The notes below the pieces were generated by a model. The model saw only the letters and a list, made by a program, of their open reading frames with translations. It was not told the origin of the DNA and searched no databases. Of a stretch of DNA of 64,000 nt, positions 56,251 to 64,000 are shown piece after piece (the first letter of the stretch is position 1; every line of letters starts with the position of its first letter). The position numbers were made by a program, and so were the translations under genes. Origin of the DNA: Musa acuminata AAA Group (Eukaryota; Streptophyta; Magnoliopsida; Zingiberales; Musaceae); the NCBI RefSeq assembly GCF_036884655.1, contig NC_088342.1:11402001-11466000 (forward strand). The letters are read 5' to 3'.

Positions 56251-58383
56251 GAACGGTGTGGCAGAAAGGATGAACAAAACCATTGAAGAAAGGATTATGT
56301 GTATGCTTTCCCACGCCAAGTTACCAAAGTCATTTTGGGGGAGGCTATGAGAACTACAATTGATCTGATAAATCTTTCTTCATTAGTTCCTTTGAAAGTT
56401 GATGTTCCAGAGAGAGTATGGAGAGAAAAAGATATATCTTATAATCATTTAAGAGTCTTTGGGTGTAAAGTATTTGTTCATATTCCTAAAGATGAGAGGT
56501 CCAAGCTTGATAGTAAAGCAAAAGCATGTATCTTCTTGGGATATGGTCATGAAGAGTTTGGGTACAGATTATGGGATCCAGTGAACAAGAAGATTATTAG
56601 AAGCAGAGATGTTGTGTTTCTTGAAGACCAATTGTTTGATGATGGTGATAATATTGAGAAGCTAGAAACCTCTGTTTATATTCCTTGGAGTTTGGGTCCA
56701 GTTCCTTCACCTATAGTTCATGATGATCATGGGGGAGATGAACAAGAAGATTGTGGTGAGAATACCAGTGATGATACACCTACAGTTGATGATACTGAAC
56801 CAACTGAACAAGCACCTCCACCACTAGTTGAGATTCCATTGAGAAGATCCACTAGAGAGCGACAACCATCTACCAGATATCCTCGACATGAGTATGTTAT
56901 GCTTACTGACGGGGGAGAGCCAGAAACTTACCAAGAAGCTATTCTACATGAGAATAAGAATGAGTGGGTTAAAGCCATGCAAGAAGAGATGAGATCCTTG
57001 CTTGAGAACCACACCTATGACTTGGTAAAGTTGCCTAAAGAGAAGAAAGCTCTCAAGAATAAGTGGGTTTACAAATTGAAGACTGAAAACAATAGCTCAC
57101 AACAAAGATACAAGGCACGACTAGTTGTAAAAAGATTCAGTCAGAAGAAAGGTATTGACTTTGAAGAAATATTTTCTCCAGTTGTGAAAATATCCTCTAT
57201 CCGAGTTGTTCTTAGTTTGGCTGCCCGCTTGAATTTAGAAGTTGAGCAACTTGATGTAAAAACATCATTTCTTCATGGTGATTTGGAAGAAGAAATTTAC
57301 ATGGAGCAACCAGAAGGTTTCAAAGTCAAGGGAAAAGAAAATATGGTGTGTAAGCTTAGGAAAAGCTTATATGGACTCAAACAGGCACCTAGACAATGGT
57401 ATAAAATGTTTGATTCGTTTATGATGAGCCAAGGGTATGATAGAACCACATCTGATCATTGTGTGTTTATGAAGAAATTTTCAGATGATGATTTTATTAT
57501 TTTACTGCTATATGTTGATGATATGCTGATTGTTGGCCATAATGTTGGAAAATTTGGAAAGCTTAAAAGAGAACTAAGTCTTTTGCCATGAAAGACTTGG
57601 GATCGGTGAAACAAATACTTGGCATGAAGATTCTTCGTGATAGGAAGAAAAGGAAGATTTGGCTATCTCAGGAGACTTACATTGAAAAGGTTCTTGAAAG
57701 ATTCAACATGAGTAAAGCCAAAGCAGTTTGTTCTCCACTTATAGGTCATTTCAAGCTTAGTTCGAAATAATATCCTACAAGTGAAAAAGAAAAAGAAGAA
57801 ATGTCCAGAGTGTCTTATCATCTGCAGTAGGTAGTTTGATGTATGCTATAGTTTGTACTAGGCTAGATATAGCTTATGCAGTTGGAGTTGTCAGCCGATT
57901 TCTCTCTAATCCTGAAAAAGAACATTGGGCAGTAGTAAAATGGATATTAAGATATCTAAGAGGTACTTTCAGGTTATGTTTATATTTTAGCAGTGATGAA
58001 CCTATGTTAGAAGGTTACACAGATGCAGACATGGCAGGTGATACTGATTCCAGGAAGTCCACTTCGGGATTCTTGATGACATTTGCAGGAGGAGCAGTCT
58101 CTTAGCAGTCTAAGTTACAGAAGTGTGTTGCTCTATCAACCACAGAAGCAGAATACATAGCAATTACTGAAGCCTGCAAGGAAACTTTATGGATGAAAAA
58201 ATTTCTACAGGAATTGGGCTTGAAACAGGAAAGATATAATGTTTACTGTGATAGTTAGAGTGTCATTCACCTCTCCAAGAATTCAACATACCATTCTAGA
58301 TCCAAGCATATTGATGTGAGATATAACTGGATTCGTGATGTGCTTGAGATGAAAGAATTACAGTTGGAAAAAGTGCATACTAA
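56251..58383 (+). pseudogene. Integrase end, RT and RNase H of Tork-3
   Basis: Starts with the integrase Glu block NGVAERMNKTIEER. A one-base deletion near 56338 shifts into the long frame 56299-57591 (430 residues): FLGYGHEEFGYRLWDP, linker RRSTRERQPSTRY, RT KARLVVKRFSQKKGIDFEEI, DVKTSFLHGDLEEEIYMEQ, GLKQAPRQWYKMF, YVDDMLIVG near 57515. A frameshift near 57580, then MKDLGSVKQILGM; another near 57815; RNase H YTDADMAGDTDSRKSTSGF (58015) and STTEAEYIA, with stops at 58102-58104 and about 58256. Ends at the Sire-7 insertion (pentamer ACTAA, 58379-58383). RT itself is nearly complete, but the element cannot move without gag and integrase. Confidence 0.85.
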
Positions 58384-58524
58384 TGTTAGGATCGAGAGCA
58401 CTAAGAGGGGGGGGGGTGAATTAGTGCAGCGGAAATCTTTCAGCGATTAAAAACGAAAGCTGCGTTCGTTCGATAAAAACTATTTTGATGCAAAAGCCGA
58501 TTCTAAAATTACTTATGATTGAGT

Positions 58525-58780
58525 ACAGTTTACGTCTAAACACAGTTTGCGTTTAAGTGTAGTTTGCGTCTAAATGCATATTGCGTCTAAGCGCAGTTTG
58601 CGTCTAAGCGCAGTTTGCGTCTAAGCGCAGATTGCGTCGAAGCTCAGATTGCGTCTAAGCGCAGTTTGCGTCTAAGTGCAGATTGCGTCGAAGCTCAGAT
58701 TGCGTCTAAGCGCAGTTTGCGTCTTAAGCGCAGATTGCGTCTAAGCGCAGTTTGTGCCTAAACACAATTTTACGTCAAAA
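58525..58780. repeat. 17-bp minisatellite in Sire-7 LTR, about 15 units
   Basis: Unit GCGCAGTTTGCGTCTAA with variants (CAGATTGCGTCGAA and others); one unit has an extra T. Confidence 0.9.
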
Positions 58781-58810
58781 CGTAGATTTGGAAAGATCTA
58801 AACTTAGACA

Positions 58811-59032
58811 CTTGTTCGTAAAAGCGCAGAAGTCAGTTTGCAGTTATAAATGGAATCAAAACGTAAACGTAAACTACAGAGGAACTCGTTCGTAAAAGTG
58901 TAGAAAACAGTTTGCAGTTATAAATAGAATCAAAACGTAAATGTAAACTGCAGAGGAACTTGTTCGTAAAAGCGTAGAAGACAGTTTGCAGTTATAGATA
59001 GAAGCAAAACGTAAATGTAAACTGCAAAGTAA
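58811..59032. repeat. 74-bp tandem repeat in Sire-7 LTR, three units
   Basis: Starts at 58811, 58885 and 58959 (CTYGTTCGTAAAAG), each with CAGTTTGCAGTTAT. A partial fourth start occurs near 59096. Confidence 0.88.
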
Positions 59033-60818
59033 AGATCATACGAAAACACCGATTTACGTCTGAATGCAGATTCGGAAAGATCAGAACTTAGAAACTTGTT
59101 CGTAAAAGCGCAGAGAGCAGTAGCTATGTAGGAGGTTTGCAGTAATGATAAAGTGCTCAAAATAAAAGCAAACTAGAGATTTAGAGTGGTTCGGCCGGTC
59201 TTGACCTACTCCACTTTTGGCTTCCTCCACCGACGAGGTCACCGATGTCAACTAGAGGCCTTCCTTCAATAGGCGAAGGCCAACTGCCCTTTTACAGTTT
59301 CACTCCTTTTGACGGGCTCAGGAGACAACCCTTACAGAACCTTTCTCTCCTCTCTTTACAACTCAAGACTTGAAGAACAGAAAGAGGAGAACTTTTGGAC
59401 TTTACACAAATTTGAGCTCTTAGAATCACAGAAAAGATCAAGAATTCGGTGTGGTTCTGTATCTTTTTAGTGCTGAATGGGTGGGGTATTTATAGGCCCC
59501 AACCCAGTTCAAATTTGGAGCTCAAAACGATCAAATCCCGGAATTCCGGGATTAGGCGGTTGCACCTCCTGACTGGAGAGGTTGCACCGCCTGGCAGAGC
59601 TTGAAGACTGAGCCTCTGGGCGGTGCCACCTCTGTCAGGGGCGGTTGCACCTCTATGCCAGAGCTCGAAGATCGAGCTCAGGCGGTTGCACCGCCTGACT
59701 GGAGAGGTTGCACCTCCTGGCAGAGCTCGAAACTTGAGCTATGGCGGTGCTACCTCCTGACATAGGAGGTTGCACCGCCCAATCTCGCTCGGAGACTGAG
59801 CCCTGGGCGGTTGCACCTCTTGGCTGGGGCAGTTGCACCTCCCAATCTCGCTGGGAGACATAGCCTGGGCGGTGCTACCTCCTTGCTTGGGCGGTGCCAC
59901 CTCTTTCACTATTTCAGCTCACTTGGTTTGGCTCCAAACTTGGCCCAAACCAGTCCGAACTTGGGTTATAGGATTAACACCTAATCCTAACCCTAATTAA
60001 CATGCTAACTATGATTTTAAAGATATTTTCTAAGCTATTACAAAGTCCGCAAGTCAAAACTTCTTCTAGCAAGCTTCCGGCAAACTTCCGGCGGTCTTCC
60101 GATGAACTCTCGGAAACCATTCTGCGGACTCCCGGCAAGCTCCTAGACTTCACGATTTGATCTTAGCGAGTTCCAACGAGCTTCTTCGGCAAGCTCCGAT
60201 CTTTCTCGGCGAGCTCCGCGAACTTCCAACGAACCTTCCGGCAAGCTTCCGAAAACCCTTCGGCAAGCTCCCAACTCATTCTCGGCTAGTTCTGGTAGCA
60301 TTCCCGACGAACCTTCGGACTTCCGTCGAACTCTCGAACTTGCAACAAATCCTTCGCGCTTGACTCCGACACTTTGTTTCGCTTTATGTCTTCATCGTTA
60401 TCATAGTTAATCCTGCACAATTAAAGCAAAACTTCGATCGAGACAATTAATCCTAAGCAATTAACCAAGTTGTCCGGCATGTCATTGGTCCCTCGACGCT
60501 TCGTCTGATTCTTCAGCGCATCGTCCTCTCCTGCGGCCTATTGCCCAATCGGCCAGTTGACTCTGCAACTCCGATATCCTTGGCACAATAACCGCTCTTC
60601 TTGGCCCAATGCCCGAGTCCACTGCCCGAAGCCTTCTGTCGATACGTCGACCGATCCACCGGCCCGACGTCCAATCTTCTGACATGTTCCTCCGGCACAA
60701 CATGATTTTCCTGCTTTAATTGTCTCATCCTGATCAAAGCATCCTGCGTCACTCAGAACGCAGATTAAATCATAAACATATATCAAGTAGTTTCATCATC
60801 AAAATACGAGATTCAACT

Positions 60819-60833
60819 ATCTCCCCCTTTTTT
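60819..60833 (-). other. Polypurine tract of Sire-7
   Basis: The minus strand reads AAAAAAGGGGGAGAT next to the LTR start. Confidence 0.87.
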
Positions 60834-63800
60834 ATGATGATAACTACTTGATGACGGAGTTAACCTTAACTCCCGAAGTTTAAACAAACTCCCCCTATCA
60901 ATATGCCATATTGATAGAACCTTGAATTCAAACTGAATTCAAGTCATTGCAATATTCATCATGAATACTTGCAACATATCATCATGAACTTATGCATAAA
61001 CTTATGCATAACATGTCATGTCATCAACATACTTCTCCCCCTTTGTCATCAACAAAAAGGAGAAGTACCACAATCAAGTGTTTGTGATGTAAGTTTAACT
61101 CATTGCATGAAAAACATAATATCTATTCTTACCATCATGCAAGTTTGAAGCCAGAAAATTTAGCAAATGTTACATCATGCTTAGAACATTCAAGTTTTAG
61201 ATATGCAAGTTTTACGGCATACAAGATAGCATATGCAAGCTAGCAATGTTACAACATTTTAGAACTTGCAAGCTAGCAGTTTAGAGATATTCAAGAAGGC
61301 AACTCTTGCTTCTTGAAATATGCAAGTTGCAAGCTAGCAAATTTTTGCTTCCTTTGTAGTGTTAGCTTTTGATATCGTAACGCAACTATTTCAAGTGTTT
61401 ATCAATTGTAGCATTTCATCATATGGCATGATATCGACATGTAAAGCTGTGAAGCAAGATTTTGATATCATTTCATGATATACACATTTCGAATATTTTA
61501 GCAAGTGTAGCATTGCATCACATGGTAAGATATCAGCTCGTACGATGCAAATTTTTGTTTGATATCTTGATACAGGGCATATAGCAATGATAGCAATCAT
61601 ATATTTCTTGGTGATGCAAGTATGGCCTAATCATAGCATTAGTGATAGCAACCATTAGTGATAGCAAATATATCAATTCATATATTTCTCCTCCTTTGTC
61701 ATCAACAACAAGGAGAACGATATAAGCAAATTTTAAATATAAGTGCGATGCCATAAGTTGGTTAATGTCATTTTCCAACAGTGAGTGATAGGATACCAAT
61801 TATGCAAACATCTCGAGGAAAACATGACATGGAGATAACTTTTATTGCTTCTTCCTTTTTATTTGTTATCTTTTTACATGAAGGAGGAAAGCCATATATG
61901 AAGTTCAAATTGATAAGATATTAAAGCATACTTCATTTTTACAAGGATTAAGATATGTAAGTGAGTCAAATCCTTGTATGTAAAAAATATCTTCCTTTTA
62001 TAAGAGGGAATCATCAAATATGTTTCTCGAAAAATATTTTTCACATGATAAGTGCATTTGCTAGATGATTCCATATGTCAAAAATCAATGATGTGAATTA
62101 AACTTGATATGACATATGCTTGTTAAATTCGGAAGAGGATAATGTATCAAGAAAATCCAATTGTTAGGATCAAGAAAATCCAAAAATGAAATTTGACACT
62201 TTCATACATTCGGATAGGGTTTTACTAGAGATATTCAATTACAATCATGAAGGTAAAACATGCTTATTATCATGGAAATTTTTATATTCAAGCACATAAT
62301 TTCCAACATGTAATCATGGCAAGTAATTGTATAAAATCATTATGGCAATCAAGTGATTTGATCATTTAATCAAAAAAGTCCGAAAAATAATTTTAACTGG
62401 TTTAATCATTCGGACAGATTTTTGCCATAGTTTTTCAAATATAATCATGAAGATAAGGCATGCTCATCCTCATGGTAGTATGATAGCAAGTTTACCATAT
62501 ACAAGCTAGCAAAAAATTTCTACATTTTAAGGCCCGCAAGCTAGCAATTTTGAGATGTTCAAGAAAGCAACTCTTGCTTTTTGAAATATAAGTTTTGCTA
62601 GATGTGCAAGTTAACTTTTTGCTTCTTGAGATAGGCAAGATAGCATTCCTTGGTGATGTTCAATATAGCTAAGTTCTACATCATGCAAGCTAGTGAATTT
62701 TATAACATTTTAGAACATGCATAATCACCAAAGCATCATAAATTTTAATGATGTGCAAAATTACAAAATTTGCATGATTGCATTTGTGTGTCTTGAGATT
62801 TGCAAGATAGCACTTCTTGGTGATGTTCAAGATAGCAATTTCTTCTCTTTTGAGAAGTGCAATTTTTGCTTTCTTCTTGAATTGTGCAAGCTAGCTATCT
62901 CCCCTTTTGTCATTGTCAAAAAGAAGGGAAAAACCCTTTACATCAATTTTTAAATCATGACAAAGGTTAGTATCAATCTCATTTGTGCATCATTATATTT
63001 TCAAATTAAAACATGCACATTTTCAAAACATATAAACTCATTATTATATGCATGATTCCAAATCATTATTCATATTATTTCAATCATTGTTTCAATCACC
63101 ACTTATAGCTTATCATGCACAATATATAAAATCATCTAACATGATACAATCATTTATTTTCAAAATATTTATCACTATTTTAATGTATGATAATGAAGTA
63201 TTCATGATACCGAACATTAAATCAATATTTTTTAAGTATTTATCACTTCATTTTAATCATGATTCCAAACATTTATCATTTAAAGCATTCATGATACACA
63301 TCATAAAAAAAAGCATATGCATCATTCCAAATCATAAATATTTTAAATCATCATGGTATTAATTTGTCACATTGCATTCTACCATGCATGATCGAAGCTT
63401 CTCATTTGCATACATCAAAATAAATTCATGAATATCTCATGCATTCATATCATCACTTGAGGAATATTGAAAAAGAAATAATTGGGTGATGAGATAAATA
63501 TTTCATAAATACAAAGAATTGCATAAAAATCATATCAAGGAATACAAGTCACAATCATTCAAGAGAAAAATCAAGATCATGATTTTAATAAAACTCATTT
63601 CAAATTTGAATCATCAAAATCATATTTATGGCTCACAAAATTTATAACATAAATAGATTCATGATTTCATTGATAATATATTTTTTCCTTTTTAAGTGTT
63701 TCATTTTAAGTGGTCGATTTCATGTTAGCATGCCTTTTCATTTATGAAAACATGCATCAATTTTTTTTAATTTTAATTTTTTTTTTTTAAGCCACTGTTA

Positions 63801-64000
63801 TTATCATGAAAATCGATAATCCAGCATCATACATAATTTCAAATATATACTTATTAATCATAACTTCAAATTAAACATGATTTCATATACTCAAAATCGA
63901 GAAATAACAATGGAAATCAACATGATACGCATTATTACTTCTCAACCACATATAGCATGATTTCATAAGGTATTTTTAATCAAAATCATTTTGTTTATCA
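60834..64000 (-). other. 3' non-coding region of Sire-7
   Basis: AT-rich, no gene seen. Reading the minus strand, polypurine-like GACAAAGGGGGAGAAG (near 61035), a variant near 61690 and GACAAAAGGGGAGATAGC near 62895. The degenerate GCTAGCTTGCA repeat occupies about 61140-61345 and 62480-62895. The part at 62100-62460 resembles the stretch after the pol stop in Sire-1 and Sire-6. From about 62900 the AT-rich sequence resembles 46010-47700 of Sire-5 in the opposite orientation. Confidence 0.7.

Larger units (their letters stand above)
54256..58383 (+). mobile_element. Tork-3: truncated Tork-lineage copia element, host of Sire-7
   Basis: 5' LTR 54256-54661, primer-binding site, 1.6 kb without gag or protease, then pol from the end of the integrase core to RNase H, interrupted at 58384 by Sire-7. 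The left flanking pentamer is ATATC; the right end is outside the window. Less mutated in RT than Tork-2 and a different subfamily from Tork-1 by LTR. Confidence 0.8.
58384..60818 (-). repeat. 3' LTR of Sire-7 (2435 bp)
   Basis: Plus-strand limits TGTTAGG and TTCAACT (last base mutated). Longest LTR of the window because of two tandem arrays near its U5 end. Also has the U5 hairpin (58398-58427), a TATA box read as TATAAATA on the minus strand (59487-59494), palindromes at about 59550-59905, and the long-subtype U3 module (about 60410-60780). Confidence 0.9.
58384..64000 (-). mobile_element. Sire-7: Sirevirus-like element, right part outside window
   Basis: Minus strand; 3' LTR 58384-60818, polypurine tract, then at least 3.2 kb of non-coding 3' region with no pol by 64000. 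Its LTR subtype and 3' region match Sire-3 and Sire-5, so it is probably another pol-less member. The 5' part is not in the window. Confidence 0.82.

Noticed and set aside
58525..58780. Possible CRISPR-like array
   Set aside because: The units are contiguous 17-mers without unique spacers, in a plant retrotransposon LTR.

Overview
The window is plant nuclear DNA made almost entirely of nested LTR retrotransposons. Every tract with recognisable coding sequence is either Ty1/copia gag-pol or pieces of one plant cytochrome P450. There are no rRNA, tRNA or CRISPR features and no bacterial-type genes. The P450 family, the primer-binding sites matching initiator tRNA-Met, and the abundance of Sirevirus-type elements indicate a flowering plant. 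A monocot (a banana/ginger-type genome is my guess) fits, but the window does not prove it.

The key to the layout is a single-exon P450 of the CYP96 type on the minus strand. Its pieces lie at 52320-52024 (N-terminus), 31075-30830 (middle) and 18178-18087. Three elements interrupt it: Tork-2 (31076-52023, target duplication CGCAA/CGTAA), Ang-1 (18179-30829, GTAAC/GTGAC) and Sire-2 (right end at 18086). If each of the first two elements and one copy of its duplication is removed, the P450 reading frame runs through both junctions.

Other elements then landed inside these three. Sire-2 (minus) holds Sire-3 (8387-14310, duplication TGTTC) and, in the RT region, Sire-1 (1-7655, minus, left end outside the window). 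Ang-1 (minus, Angela/BARE-like, decayed) holds Tork-1 (24016-29293, duplication TCGAG), a young element with an uninterrupted 1326-residue gag-pol frame. Tork-2 (plus, decayed) holds Sire-4, a solo LTR (32254-33857, duplication GTAAC), and Sire-5 (35074-50058, duplication AACAT). Sire-5 holds Sire-6 (37355-45714). To the right of the P450 are its 5' flank, about 1.5 kb of anonymous AT-rich DNA, a truncated Tork-3 (54256-58383), and Sire-7 (58384 to beyond 64000, minus) inserted into Tork-3.

The Sirevirus-like elements fall into two groups. Sire-1, -2 and -6 carry gag-pol and LTRs without a roughly 350-bp U3 module. Sire-3 and Sire-5 have that module, a gag remnant without a zinc knuckle, no pol, and a long AT-rich 3' region full of polypurine and GCTAGC words. 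Sire-7 matches them as far as it can be seen. These look like one non-autonomous family that would depend on pol supplied by relatives. All Sirevirus LTRs carry dense arrays of short palindromes just upstream of the TATA box and a hairpin with a G/C homopolymer loop at the U5 end.
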